DNA of 64,000 nucleotides from DATBQN01 sp963755825 (lineage in GTDB: Bacteria; Acidobacteriota; Thermoanaerobaculia; Multivoradales; UBA5704): the NCBI GenBank assembly GCA_963755825.1, contig CAVWLA010000001.1, forward strand, positions 1,488,001 through 1,552,000, given 5' to 3'. Position 1 is the first letter of the stretch. Each line of letters starts with the position of its first letter. The translations under genes and the position numbers were made by a program. The notes under the pieces were generated by a model. The model was given only the letters and a program-made list of their open reading frames with translations. It had not been told where the DNA came from and ran no database searches. Of the stretch, positions 24,953 through 33,616 are shown piece by piece.

Positions 24953-25939
24953 ATGCCATTTCCCGCCACCCGCCTGCGCCGCCTGCGCCGGACGCCCGCC
25001 CTCCGCGCCATGGTGCGGGAGACCAAGCTCGCCGCCGACGACCTCATCCTGCCGCTCTTCGTCTGCCCGGGGACCGGCGTCGCCAACCCGGTCGCCTCCA
25101 TGCCCGGCGTCTTCCAGCACTCGGTCGACCGCATCGTCGAGACCTGCCGCGAGGCGGCCGGCGACGGCATCGGCGCGGTGATCCTCTTCGGCCTGCCGGA
25201 GTGGAAGGACGCCGCCGGCAGCGCCGCCTGGGCGGACGACGGCATCGTGCAGCGCGCCTGCCGGGCGCTCGAGGCGGCGCTCCCCGACCTCGTCGTCATC
25301 GTCGACGTCTGCTTCTGCGAGTACACCGACCACGGCCACTGCGGGGTGCTCCGCGACGGCGAGGTCGACAACGACGCGACGCTCGCCAACCTCGCCCGCC
25401 AGTCGGTGTCGCTCGCCGCCGCCGGCGCCGACGTCATCGCCCCCTCGGACATGATGGACGGCCGCGTGGCGGCGATCCGCGCCGCGCTCGACGAGCGCGG
25501 CTTCGGCGGCACGCCGATCCTCTCCTACGCCGCCAAGTTCGCCAGCGGCTTCTACGGCCCCTTCCGCGAGGCCGCCGGCTCGACGCCCTCGTTCGGCGAC
25601 CGCCGCGCCTACCAGATGGACCCGGCGAACGGCCGCGAGGCGCGGCGCGAGGCGGCGCTCGACGTCGAGGAGGGCGCCGACCTGCTGATGGTGAAGCCCG
25701 CCCTCCCCTACCTCGACGTCATCGCGTCGCTGCGCGCGGCGCTCGACCTGCCGCTCGCCGCCTACCACGTGAGCGGCGAGTACGCGATGTTGAAGGCCGC
25801 CGCCGAGCGCGGCTGGCTCGACTACGACCGCGTCATGATGGAGTCGCTCGTCGCCATCCGCCGCGCCGGCGCCGACCTCATCTGCACCTACTGCGCGCGC
25901 GACGCCGCCCGTCTGCTGGCGAAGGGCTGGCGGGAGTGA
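24953..25939 (+). CDS. hemB: Delta-aminolevulinic acid dehydratase (porphobilinogen synthase)
   Basis: 328 aa, normal HemB length. It condenses two 5-aminolevulinate molecules to porphobilinogen in tetrapyrrole synthesis. The two Schiff-base lysines are in YAAKFASGFYG (about 195) and LLMVKPALPYLD (about 248). DVCFCEYTDHGHCG (about 120-133) has the CxCx7C cysteines of zinc-dependent enzymes, and APSDMMDGRV is also present. A TAAAAC about 9 nt before the ATG is the only promoter-like element and there is no ribosome site, so the mRNA may be leaderless. hemL follows 4 nt later, giving a hemB-hemL-thiO operon. Confidence 0.95.
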   Translation: MPFPATRLRRLRRTPALRAMVRETKLAADDLILPLFVCPGTGVANPVASMPGVFQHSVDRIVETCREAAGDGIGAVILFGLPEWKDAAGSAAWADDGIVQRACRALEAALPDLVVIVDVCFCEYTDHGHCGVLRDGEVDNDATLANLARQSVSLAAAGADVIAPSDMMDGRVAAIRAALDERGFGGTPILSYAAKFASGFYGPFREAAGSTPSFGDRRAYQMDPANGREARREAALDVEEGADLLMVKPALPYLDVIASLRAALDLPLAAYHVSGEYAMLKAAAERGWLDYDRVMMESLVAIRRAGADLICTYCARDAARLLAKGWRE

Positions 25940-25943
25940 GGCG

Positions 25944-27263
25944 ATGACCGCCGGCCGCGGCCTCGACGACCGCCTCCTCGCCCGCGCCGAGCGGGTCACC
26001 CCCGGCGGCGTCAGCTCGCCGGTGCGCGCCTTCCGCGGCGTCGGCGGCAGCCCGGTCTTCGTCCGCTCGGCGGCGGGCGCCTGGCTGACCGCCGAGGACG
26101 GCCGCCGCTACGTCGACTACATCGGCGGCTACGGGCCGCACATCCTCGGCCACCGCCACCCGGCGATCGTCGCGGCGGTCGAGGAAGCGCTCGGCCGCGG
26201 CACCGCCTTCGGCGCCCCCACCGTCGCCGAGATCGAGCTCGCCGAGCGCATCGCCGCGGCGCTGCCGGCGGTCGAGATGGTCCGCCTGGTGAGCTCGGGG
26301 ACCGAGGCGACGATGTCGGCCCTCCGCCTCGCTCGCGCGGCGACCGGCCGCGACCGCTTCGTCAAGTTCATCGGCTGCTACCACGGCCACGCCGACCCCT
26401 TCCTCGTCGCCGCCGGCTCGGGCGCTGCGACGATCGGCGTGCCGTCGTCCCCCGGCGTGCCGCGCGGGGTGACGGCGGACACCCTCCTCGCCCCCTACAA
26501 CGACCTCGCCGCCGTCGAGGCGCTGTTCGCCGCCGCCGGCGGCGAGATCGCCGCCATCTTCGTCGAGCCGATCGCCGGCAACATGAACCTGGTGCAGCCG
26601 CTCCCCGGCTTCCTTGCCGGCCTGCGCCGCCTCTGCGACGCGCATGGCGCCCTCCTCGTCTTCGACGAGGTGATGACCGGCTTCCGGGTCGCCTGGGGCG
26701 GCGCGCAGAATCTCTTCGACCTCCGTCCGGACCTGACCACCCTCGGCAAGGTGATCGGCGGCGGCCTGCCGATCGCCGCCTTCGGCGGCCGCCGCGAGCT
26801 GATGGAGCGGATGGCGCCGGCCGGCCCCGTCTACCAGGCGGGGACCCTCTCCGGCAACCCGCTGGCGGTGGCGGCGGGGAGCGCCGCGCTCGCCGTCCTC
26901 GCCGAGCCCGAGCCCTGCGTCTACGAGCGGCTGGAGACGACCTCGGCGCGGCTGCAGGCCGGCATCCTCGGCGCCGCGGCGCGCCACGGCCTCGCCTGCC
27001 GGGTCGAGCGCCGGGGCTCGATGATGGGGCTCTTCTTCATGCCGCGGTCGCCGCGCTCGCTCGCCGAGGTCGAGACGACGGACCGCCAGCGCTTCGTGCG
27101 CGTCTTCCACCGCCTGCTCGCCGACGGCATCCACCTGCCGCCCTCGCCCTACGAGGCCTTCTTCGTCTCCGCGGCGCACGGCGATGCCGAGATCGAGCTC
27201 ACCCTCGCCGCCTTCGAGCGGGCCTTCGCCGCCGAGAGCGCCGCCCCGCCGGCCGCGCCATGA
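25944..27263 (+). CDS. hemL: Glutamate-1-semialdehyde 2,1-aminomutase
   Basis: 439 aa, PLP-dependent class-III aminotransferase fold. It makes 5-aminolevulinate from glutamate-1-semialdehyde (C5 pathway), the substrate of the adjacent HemB. Diagnostic blocks are RVTPGGVSSPVRAF near the start, CYHGHADPFLVAAGSG, VFDEVMTGFRVAWGG, the PLP lysine K269 in TTLGKVIGGGLP, and YQAGTLSGNPLA. The ATG is 4 nt after the hemB stop, and the hemL stop overlaps the thiO start (ATGA). Confidence 0.95.
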   Translation: MTAGRGLDDRLLARAERVTPGGVSSPVRAFRGVGGSPVFVRSAAGAWLTAEDGRRYVDYIGGYGPHILGHRHPAIVAAVEEALGRGTAFGAPTVAEIELAERIAAALPAVEMVRLVSSGTEATMSALRLARAATGRDRFVKFIGCYHGHADPFLVAAGSGAATIGVPSSPGVPRGVTADTLLAPYNDLAAVEALFAAAGGEIAAIFVEPIAGNMNLVQPLPGFLAGLRRLCDAHGALLVFDEVMTGFRVAWGGAQNLFDLRPDLTTLGKVIGGGLPIAAFGGRRELMERMAPAGPVYQAGTLSGNPLAVAAGSAALAVLAEPEPCVYERLETTSARLQAGILGAAARHGLACRVERRGSMMGLFFMPRSPRSLAEVETTDRQRFVRVFHRLLADGIHLPPSPYEAFFVSAAHGDAEIELTLAAFERAFAAESAAPPAAP

Positions 27264-28375
27264 GCCGCAGCGACGTCCTCGTCCTCGGCGGCGGCATCAT
27301 CGGCCTCGCCTGCGCCCGCGAGCTCGCCGCCGCCGGCCTCGCGGTCGAGGTGGTCGAGCGCCTGGAGACGGGCTCGGCGGCGTCCTACGCCTCGGCCGGC
27401 ATGCTGACGACGATCGCCGAGGCGATGCCGGCCGAGTTCGTCGCCATCTGCCGCGCCTCGCGCGACGCCTGGGGCGGCTTCCGCGAGAGCCTGGAGGCCG
27501 ATGCCGGGCGGGCGGTCGAGCACGACGACGCCGGCGCCCTGGTGCTCGCCCTCTCGGAGGCGGAGGCGGCGGGCTTCGACGGCTACATGCGGGCGATCGC
27601 CGCCGCCGGCGAGGCGGTCGAAGAGATGCCCGTCGACGAGCTCCGCCGGCGGGTGCCGGACGCCTCGCCCGCCACCCGGCGCGCCCTGCTGCTGCCGGGC
27701 GAGCGGCGGGTGGACAACGTGCAGGTCTGCGAGGCGCTCGCCGCGGCGCTCGTGCGCCAGGGCGTGCGGATCGCGAGCGGCTGCGCGGTCGAGCGGGTGG
27801 AGGCGACCGCCGCCGGGGTCGTCGCCCACTGCCGCGACGGCCGGCGCGAGGCCGGCCTCCTCCTCCTCACCGCCGGCGCCTGGAGCGGCGGCATCCCCGG
27901 CCTGCCGGCGCTCCCGGTGCGGCCGGTGCGCGGCCAGATCGTGCGCCTGACCAGCGTCCCCTGGCCGTGGGGCGGCATCGTCCGCGACCGCGACGAGTAC
28001 GCCGTCCGCCGCGGCGCCGACGGCCTCCTCATCGGCTCGACGCTCGAGGAGGTCGGCTTCGACGCCAACGCCACCGGGGCGGGGATCCGCACCCTCCTCG
28101 ACTGGGCCCGCCGCCTCTTCCCCACCCTGGCGAGCGCTCCCATCGAGGCGGTGTGGGCGGGCCTCCGCCCGGCGACTCCCGACTCCATGCCGCTCGTCGG
28201 CTACCTTCCCGGCCTGCCGGTGCTGGTCGCCGCCGGCCATCATCGCAACGGCATCGTGCTCACCCCGTGGACCGCTCGCGAGGTCGCCCGGCTGGTGGCG
28301 GCCGGAGCCGGCGCCGCCGGCCCGGCGATCTTCTCGCCGAGCCGCTTCGGCGAGCCTACAGAGCCGACGCGATAG
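27260..28375 (+). CDS. thiO: FAD-dependent glycine oxidase-like protein (ThiO)
   Basis: 371 aa of the D-amino-acid/glycine oxidase (DAO) family. The FAD Rossmann motif is VLVLGGGIIGLACARELAAAG (7-27), with SYASAGMLTTIAE, GAWSGGIPGLPALPVRPVRGQI (about 213-234), EAVWAGLRPATPDSMPLVG and the C-terminal HHRNGIVLTPWTAREVA. ThiO oxidises glycine to iminoglycine for the thiazole of thiamine, but related DAO enzymes share this pattern and no other thi gene is present, so the substrate is inferred. It overlaps hemL by ATGA. Its last 20 bp overlap the 3' end of the opposing acyltransferase gene. Confidence 0.75.
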   Translation: MSRSDVLVLGGGIIGLACARELAAAGLAVEVVERLETGSAASYASAGMLTTIAEAMPAEFVAICRASRDAWGGFRESLEADAGRAVEHDDAGALVLALSEAEAAGFDGYMRAIAAAGEAVEEMPVDELRRRVPDASPATRRALLLPGERRVDNVQVCEALAAALVRQGVRIASGCAVERVEATAAGVVAHCRDGRREAGLLLLTAGAWSGGIPGLPALPVRPVRGQIVRLTSVPWPWGGIVRDRDEYAVRRGADGLLIGSTLEEVGFDANATGAGIRTLLDWARRLFPTLASAPIEAVWAGLRPATPDSMPLVGYLPGLPVLVAAGHHRNGIVLTPWTAREVARLVAAGAGAAGPAIFSPSRFGEPTEPTR

Positions 28376-29183
28376 AGGCCGGCGCCGCGGGCGCCGCGGG
28401 CTCCTCGGCGCTCAGCCCGAGCTCGCCGAGGACGGCGCCGCGCAGCCGCTCGGCAAGGATCTTGCGGTCCCCTTCGAGGATCGGCTCCGGCGCGAAGCGC
28501 ACCGTCGCCTCGATCGCGGCGAGCTGCAGCAGCCCCCAGGCGTGGCGGGCGAAGGAGATGCCCCCCCACCAGCAGACGGAGTCGACGGCCGGCGGCTCGC
28601 CGGGCGGCGTGCGGTAGCCGATCGCCGCGTAGTGAACCGAGCGGCCGAGGCGGATGGCGAGGGCGAGGAGCGAGGGCTTGAAGGGCGCGACGGTGCGCCC
28701 CGACGAGCTGGTCCCCTCGGGGAAGATCACCACGCCGCGGCCGTTCGCCAGCTCGCGCTCGATCTCCGCGATCACCCGCGGGATGTCGCGGCGCGCCTCG
28801 CGGTCGATGAAGATCGTCCCCAGCGTGCGGCAGATCGGCCCCAGGAGCGGCCAGCCGCGGACCTCGGCCTTGGAGACGAAGACGCAGCCGAGCCGGCTGG
28901 CAAAGAGCAGGATGTCGACGTAGGAGAGGTGGTTGGAGACCATGAGGAAGGGCGGCGGCGGCGGCGCGCCGCGCACTTCGACCGTCATGCCGAGGATCCG
29001 CAGCAGGGCGCCCGACCAGCGCCGGAAGTACCACGAGCTGAACGCCTCGCGCCGCCGCGGCCACGCCGCCAGGGCGAGGCGCGCGGCGAGGAGGACGGCG
29101 TAGCCGGCGGGGATGAAACCCGCGATGATCGCGGCGCGCAGCACCGCGCGCGCGGGCGGCAGGAGGCGCGAGCGGGCGGGCAC
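28356..29183 (-). CDS. 1-acyl-sn-glycerol-3-phosphate acyltransferase-like (PlsC family)
   Basis: 275 aa. An N-terminal hydrophobic helix (about 13-38) precedes the acyltransferase core. Block I is NHLSYVD (HX4D), then RLGCVFVSKAEVRGWPLLG, TIFIDREARRD, block III VVIFPEGTSSSG, and YAAIGYRTPPGE. It should acylate lysophosphatidate at the membrane. The start is the GTG at 29183: TATACT ends only 6 nt upstream, so a longer reading from an upstream ATG would include its own promoter. The leaderless GTG start has no ribosome site. It is divergent from the DUF4062 gene and convergent with thiO. Confidence 0.82.
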   Translation of the reverse strand: MPARSRLLPPARAVLRAAIIAGFIPAGYAVLLAARLALAAWPRRREAFSSWYFRRWSGALLRILGMTVEVRGAPPPPPFLMVSNHLSYVDILLFASRLGCVFVSKAEVRGWPLLGPICRTLGTIFIDREARRDIPRVIAEIERELANGRGVVIFPEGTSSSGRTVAPFKPSLLALAIRLGRSVHYAAIGYRTPPGEPPAVDSVCWWGGISFARHAWGLLQLAAIEATVRFAPEPILEGDRKILAERLRGAVLGELGLSAEEPAAPAAPASIASAL

Positions 29184-29189
29184 GGCGAA

Positions 29190-29195
29190 AGTATA
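29190..29195 (-). promoter_or_regulatory. -10 box of the acyltransferase gene, leaderless
   Basis: On the minus strand TATACT (29195-29190) is followed by 6 nt and the GTG at 29183. No ribosome site precedes the GTG and no good -35 is seen. Confidence 0.45.
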
Positions 29196-29298
29196 AGGAA
29201 GCGGGCGCGGTGGCCGCTGGGCGCCATCGCTGGCGCTGGCGCTGGCCGGCCTACGGCGCCGTCGGAGGCTTCGTGGAGCAGGCCGGCCGCGCTTTGGG

Positions 29299-29304
29299 TA
29301 CACT
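29299..29304 (+). promoter_or_regulatory. -10 box just before the DUF4062 gene
   Basis: TACACT (29299-29304) lies 7 nt before the ATG at 29312. GGAGG also occurs in the intervening bases, but transcription from this box would start downstream of it, so the mRNA is predicted to be leaderless. Confidence 0.4.
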
Positions 29305-29311
29305 GCGGAGG

Positions 29312-30514
29312 ATGGAAGAGCTCCGCATCTACGTCTCGGCCTCGACAGGCGACCTGACGGCCGAGCGCGCGATGCTCTCCGCGCAGGTGCTCCCCCGCCT
29401 CCGCGAGCGGGCGGCGGCGGCGGGCCAGCCGGCGACCTTCGCCCTCGCCGATCCCGAATCGCGCACCGCGAGCTGGAGCTTGAAAGACCGCCTGCGGTCG
29501 ATCGACTCCTGCCCGTTCTTCGTCGCCTTCGTCGGCGAGCGGCTCGGCGCGCCGCTGCCGCCGCCGCAGGCCGACCTCGTGCGGCGCTATCCCTGGCTCG
29601 CCGATCTCGCCGGCGCCAGCCTCGGCGAGGCAGAGATCGTCCACGGCGCCCTCGTCGATCCCCAAATTGGCCAGGCGGGCGGGCGGCCGGCGCGGCGGAG
29701 CTTCCTCTACATCCGCGCCGCCTTCCCCATCCCGCCGCGCGAGCGCCTGCGCTTCCTCGCCGCGACGCCTGGCGAGGCCGAGCGCCTGGAGCAGCTCAAG
29801 GACAGCCTGCGGGCGAGCCGGCGGCCGCTCGTCGACGGCTACGCCTGCCGCTGGGACGCCGCCGGCCGCCAGCTCGTCGGCCTCGAGGCGCTCGCCGACC
29901 GGCTGGTCGACGATCTGTGGTCCGCTGTCGAAGGAGAGCCGGAACCGGAGCGCGAGGCGGAGGCGAGACCGCAGCCCGCGGCGCGGTTTTCTCAGCCGCT
30001 CGCCGAGCCGGTCACCCGGCCGGTCGGACAGGCGACCGCCTCGCCGGCCGCGGCAGCTCCGGAGTGGATACCGCCACCGCTCCTGCGGCGGAGCGGCGCG
30101 CCGCCGAGCCGCGTCGCGGCGCGCGAGGCGGAGACACTCGCCGCCGACGGCCGCTCCGACGCCGACCACCCCGGCGAGCCGACCGAGACCGCGCCCGCGA
30201 TCCCGTTGACGGCGATCGAGCTGCAGAGGATGTCGGAGGAGAATCTCGAGGGTTCGGCGGCGGATGCCGAGAGCGCCGGCTCGGTCGCGCCGGAGATCCT
30301 GCCGTCGGCGATACCGCCGATCACGGCGACAGACAGCGTCGCCGCGGAGCCGGGCGATTGGGACGATCCCTGGAATCAGCCCGAGGAGAGGGCGCTGCCG
30401 CCGATCGCCCCGCGGCCCATCCGGCGCACCTCCCCCGGCGTCTGGCTCGCCCTCGCCCTCCTCATCGTCGTCCTCGCCGCGCTCGCCGTCTGGTTCCTGC
30501 TGCAGCGGCCGTAG
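29312..30514 (+). CDS. DUF4062-domain protein with C-terminal membrane anchor
   Basis: 400 aa. Residues 3-210 match the DUF4062 pattern known at the N-terminus of NPHP3, TEP1 and NACHT-WD40 proteins: RIYVSASTGDLTAERAMLSA, SIDSCPFFVAFVGERLG (about 66-82), GEAEIVHGALVD, EAERLEQLKDSLRASRRPL, and GLEALADRLVDDLWSAVE. Residues about 210-370 are a disordered Pro/Glu/Ala linker. Residues 376-397 form one transmembrane helix (GVWLALALLIVVLAALAVWF) ending LLQRP, a tail anchor with the domain in the cytosol. The NACHT, TPR or WD modules usually fused to this domain are absent. Biochemical function unknown; bacterial relatives are often in defence-like NLR proteins. Confidence 0.7.
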   Translation: MEELRIYVSASTGDLTAERAMLSAQVLPRLRERAAAAGQPATFALADPESRTASWSLKDRLRSIDSCPFFVAFVGERLGAPLPPPQADLVRRYPWLADLAGASLGEAEIVHGALVDPQIGQAGGRPARRSFLYIRAAFPIPPRERLRFLAATPGEAERLEQLKDSLRASRRPLVDGYACRWDAAGRQLVGLEALADRLVDDLWSAVEGEPEPEREAEARPQPAARFSQPLAEPVTRPVGQATASPAAAAPEWIPPPLLRRSGAPPSRVAAREAETLAADGRSDADHPGEPTETAPAIPLTAIELQRMSEENLEGSAADAESAGSVAPEILPSAIPPITATDSVAAEPGDWDDPWNQPEERALPPIAPRPIRRTSPGVWLALALLIVVLAALAVWFLLQRP

Positions 30515-30546
30515 CCGGTCGTCGCGGGCGGGGACGGCTTGGCGAG

Positions 30547-30954
30547 CTAGCAGACGCGGGCCGCGAGCACCTCTCGAATGCGCGCCACGAGCTGATCCGG
30601 CGGCACCGGCTTCGTCATCAGGCCGACGCAGCCGTCCGCCAACACGTGCTCGAGAAGATCGTCGGCGGTCTCAGCCGTCACCACCAGCACCGGGATGTCG
30701 CAGGTCCGCGGGTCGCGCTTGAGCCGCCGGGTGGCGCCGCGGCCGTCCAGCTCGGGCATGGCGAGGTCCATCAGGATGAGGTCGGGGAGGTACTCCGCCG
30801 CCTTGGCGACGGCGTCGAGACCATCGACGGCGGTGACGGCGTGGAAGCGGCAGAGCTCGAGGTACTCGGCACAGGATTCCCGGATGTCGGCGAAATCGTC
30901 CACCACGAGAACGAGCGGACGGCGCAGCCGAGCTCCGTCCTGCATCCCGTTCAT
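30547..30954 (-). CDS. Single-domain response regulator (CheY-like receiver)
   Basis: 135 aa, one REC domain: acidic pair in LVLVVDDFADIRE, phospho-acceptor Asp in LILMDLAMPELDG (about 62), the conserved Thr in LVVTAE, and Lys in LMTKPVPPDQL. There is no output domain, so it probably relays phosphate or binds a partner. It is convergent with the DUF4062 gene and divergent from the quinone oxidoreductase gene; no kinase is adjacent. Confidence 0.88.
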   Translation of the reverse strand: MNGMQDGARLRRPLVLVVDDFADIRESCAEYLELCRFHAVTAVDGLDAVAKAAEYLPDLILMDLAMPELDGRGATRRLKRDPRTCDIPVLVVTAETADDLLEHVLADGCVGLMTKPVPPDQLVARIREVLAARVC

Positions 30955-31073
30955 CCTGCCAAGGTGCGTCTCATGGCGACCTCTCTCTCCACGCCGGCGA
31001 AGGCGGTGCGGCGCACTCCCGCGCTGGAGTGTCCCGCGCGGAACGACAGCAGAAAGCGTGCCATCATCGGCGG

Positions 31074-32084
31074 ATGAACGCGCTCTGTTTCCATCGCTTC
31101 GGCGGCCCGGAGGTGCTCGCGCTCGCCGAGGTGCCGGCGCCCCGCCCGCGGCCCGACGAGCTGCTGGTCCGCATGCGGTCCATCGGTTTGAATTTCGCCG
31201 ATGTCTACCGGCGGCGCGGCGGCTACCACCTCGCCGGCGAGCCGCCGTACGTCCTCGGCTACGAGGGCGCCGGTATCGTCGAGGAGACGGCGGCCTCGAT
31301 GGAGGACGGCGGCGGCCTCCGTTTCGCGGCCGGCGACCGCGTGGCCTTCGCCGACGTGCCCTTCGCCAACGCCGAGCTGGTCGCCGTGCCGGCCGAGCGC
31401 GCCATCCCGCTGCCGCCGGCGATCTCCTTCGACACCGCGGCGGCGGTGCTCCTCCAGGGCCTCACCGCCGAGTACCTCACCCACGACAGCTACCGGGTGA
31501 CCCCCGGCACCCTCGCCCTCGTCCACGCGGCGGCCGGCGGCGTCGGCCAGCTCCTGGTGCAGATCGCCCGCCGGCGCGGCGCCGCGGTCTTCGCCCTCAC
31601 CTCCTCCGCGGAGAAGCGCCAGGCCGCGCTCGCCGCCGGCGCCGACGCGGCGGAGCTCTACGCCGGCGACTGGCCGGCGCGGGCGCGGGCCTTCGCCGGC
31701 GAGCGCACGGCTGGCCGCTCGTCGGGTCTGACCACGGGCGTCGACGTCGCCTACGACTCGGTGGGCTCGACGCTCGGCGGCAGCTTCGCGGCGGTCCGCA
31801 CCGGCGGCACCGTCGTCTTCTACGGCATGGCGGGCGGCGACCCCGCGCCGGTCGATCCCCGCATGCTGATGGACACCTCGAAGACGCTGACCGGCGGCGA
31901 CCTGTGGAACGTCCTCACCTCCGCCGAAGAGCGGCGGCGGCGGGCGAGCCTGCTCTGGGCATGGCTGGAGGCGGGCGAGGTGCGTCCCCCCGCCATCCGC
32001 CGCTTCCCGCTCGCCGCGGGGGCCGACGCGCACCGTCTCTTGGAGAGCCGCGAGAGCATCGGCAAGATCCTCCTCGTCCCTTGA
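31074..32084 (+). CDS. Zinc-independent quinone oxidoreductase / MDR alcohol dehydrogenase family
   Basis: 336 aa, medium-chain dehydrogenase/reductase fold. It has the GroES-like N-terminal half (RPRPDELLVRMRSIGLNFADVYRRRGGYH) and the NADPH-binding half (VHAAAGGVGQLLVQIARRRGA, about 143-163), with GVDVAYDSVGSTLGGSFAAVRTGG. The cysteine ligands of zinc enzymes are absent, which points to NADPH:quinone reductase-like (QOR) activity. The start at 31074 opens the conserved MNALCFHRFGG; an in-frame ATG further upstream adds only a basic leader. Confidence 0.85.
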   Translation: MNALCFHRFGGPEVLALAEVPAPRPRPDELLVRMRSIGLNFADVYRRRGGYHLAGEPPYVLGYEGAGIVEETAASMEDGGGLRFAAGDRVAFADVPFANAELVAVPAERAIPLPPAISFDTAAAVLLQGLTAEYLTHDSYRVTPGTLALVHAAAGGVGQLLVQIARRRGAAVFALTSSAEKRQAALAAGADAAELYAGDWPARARAFAGERTAGRSSGLTTGVDVAYDSVGSTLGGSFAAVRTGGTVVFYGMAGGDPAPVDPRMLMDTSKTLTGGDLWNVLTSAEERRRRASLLWAWLEAGEVRPPAIRRFPLAAGADAHRLLESRESIGKILLVP

Positions 32085-32171
32085 AATGGTAGAGTTTGCA
32101 CTTCGTCGACCCACATCCGCCCGCACCGCCTCCCGCTCAACTCTCCCATCGACCCGACGCCCGAGGCTTCC

Positions 32172-33446
32172 GTGAGCTCTGAGACGGCGACCTCGCCGCC
32201 GGCGCCGCCGCCGCGCGCCGTCCGGCACCCGCTCCTCCAGGTGCACTTCCGCAACCTCTGGGCGGGCTCCACGATCTCGCTCCTCGGCGACCAGTTCTAT
32301 CTGGTGGCGATGCCCTGGCTGGTGCTGCAGATCACCAGCTCGAGCCTGGCGCTCGGCGGCGTCCTGATGACGACGGCGATCCCGCGGGCGGCCCTCATGC
32401 TGGTCGGCGGCGCGATGACCGACCGCTTCTCGGCGCGCCGCGTGCTGATGGTGACGGCGGCGGTGCGCGCGGTCCTCGTCGGCATCGTCGCCGGGCTCAT
32501 CGCCCTCAAGGTAGTGGCGCTCTGGCACGTCTATCTGCTGACCTTCGCCTTCGGCGTCGCCGACGCCTTCTCGCTCCCCTCGGGCTCGGCGCTCATCCCG
32601 ACCCTCGTCGAGCCCGAGCAGCTGCGGCCGGCGAACGCCTTCATGCAGGGCTCGGCGGTGATGACGCAGATGGTCGGTCCGGCGCCGGCCGGCCTCCTCG
32701 TCAAGCTGTCGGGGATCGCCGGCGCCTTCTTCTTCGACGCCCTGAGCTTCCTCGCCGTCATCGCGGCGCTGCTGCGCATCCCCGACCCGCCGCGCGCCGG
32801 CACCGGCGCCGCCGCCGATGGGACGCCGGCGCCGGCACCGGCGCGGCCCGGCATGCTGCGGTCGATCGGCGACGGCCTCCGCGCGGTGCGCCAGGACCCG
32901 CCGCTCCTCTCGCTGATGGCGGTCATCGCCACCATCAACATCTGCGTCGCCGGACCGATCGTCATCGGTCTCGCCGCGATGGCGAAGTTCCGCTTCGGGT
33001 CGGCGGCGGCGTTCGGCACCCTGCTCTCCTGCTTCAGCGCCGGCACCCTGGTCGGCCTGATCGCCGGCGGCACGATCAAGCGGCCGCGCCGCCGCGGCCT
33101 GCAGTTCATCGTCATGAGCGGCCTCGCCGGCCTCGAGCTGATCTCGATCGGCCTCGTCCAGCGCCTGGTCCCCATCGGCATCCTGCTGGCGGTGATGGGT
33201 CTCGGCGTCGGCTTCGTCAACGTGCAGTTCAGCGCCTGGCTGCAGCTCCGCGTCGACCGCGCCATCCTCGGCCGCGTGATGAGCGTGCTGATGTTCGCCG
33301 CCGTCGGCCTGGTGCCGCTCTCCTACGCCGTCGCCGGGATGCTGGCGCAGTGGAGCCTCAAGGCTCTCTTCGTGCTGGCGGGCGCGGTCCTCGCGGCGGC
33401 CTCCGCGGTGGCGCTCGCCAGCCCGGCCGCGCGCCACATCGACTGA
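32172..33446 (+). CDS. MFS transporter (12-TM exporter type)
   Basis: 424 aa. After a Pro/Ala-rich cytoplasmic leader (1-30), about 12 hydrophobic helices are seen. GGAMTDRFSARRVLMVTAAVRA (about 77-98) is the loop 2-3 motif of the major facilitator superfamily. LAVIAALLRIPDPPRAGTGA marks the central loop. Similar to multidrug or enterobactin-exporter (MFS_3) members; substrate unknown. The start is GTG at 32172 with only a weak purine-rich site upstream. Confidence 0.82.
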   Translation: MSSETATSPPAPPPRAVRHPLLQVHFRNLWAGSTISLLGDQFYLVAMPWLVLQITSSSLALGGVLMTTAIPRAALMLVGGAMTDRFSARRVLMVTAAVRAVLVGIVAGLIALKVVALWHVYLLTFAFGVADAFSLPSGSALIPTLVEPEQLRPANAFMQGSAVMTQMVGPAPAGLLVKLSGIAGAFFFDALSFLAVIAALLRIPDPPRAGTGAAADGTPAPAPARPGMLRSIGDGLRAVRQDPPLLSLMAVIATINICVAGPIVIGLAAMAKFRFGSAAAFGTLLSCFSAGTLVGLIAGGTIKRPRRRGLQFIVMSGLAGLELISIGLVQRLVPIGILLAVMGLGVGFVNVQFSAWLQLRVDRAILGRVMSVLMFAAVGLVPLSYAVAGMLAQWSLKALFVLAGAVLAAASAVALASPAARHID

Positions 33447-33504
33447 GCGCGGCCCCGTCGGCGGCGCGCTCGGGGACCGGCCGGCGCCGGAGCGGCGGCT
33501 GGGA

Positions 33505-33533
33505 TTGTCAAAGAAGCTTCTCTCGCATAAACT
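33505..33533 (+). promoter_or_regulatory. Sigma-70 promoter of the NarL/NarX-type operon with palindrome in spacer
   Basis: TTGTCA (33505-33510), 17 bp, TAAACT (33528-33533). The spacer contains the perfect 10-bp palindrome AGAAGCTTCT (33512-33521), a possible operator. The predicted start near 33541 leaves a leader of about 75 nt before the ATG at 33617. Confidence 0.6.
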
Positions 33534-33616
33534 GAAAAGCAGGCAAAAATTTTGATCACCGGGCTCGACCTGCGCCATGTTGCGGCGCTGGCCCGGCCGG
33601 TGCTGCGAGCGATGCC

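Noticed and set aside
27260..28375. Thiamine biosynthesis operon with TPP riboswitch
   Set aside because: thiO is coupled to hemL by ATGA overlap, no other thi gene is present, and no leader exists for a riboswitch.
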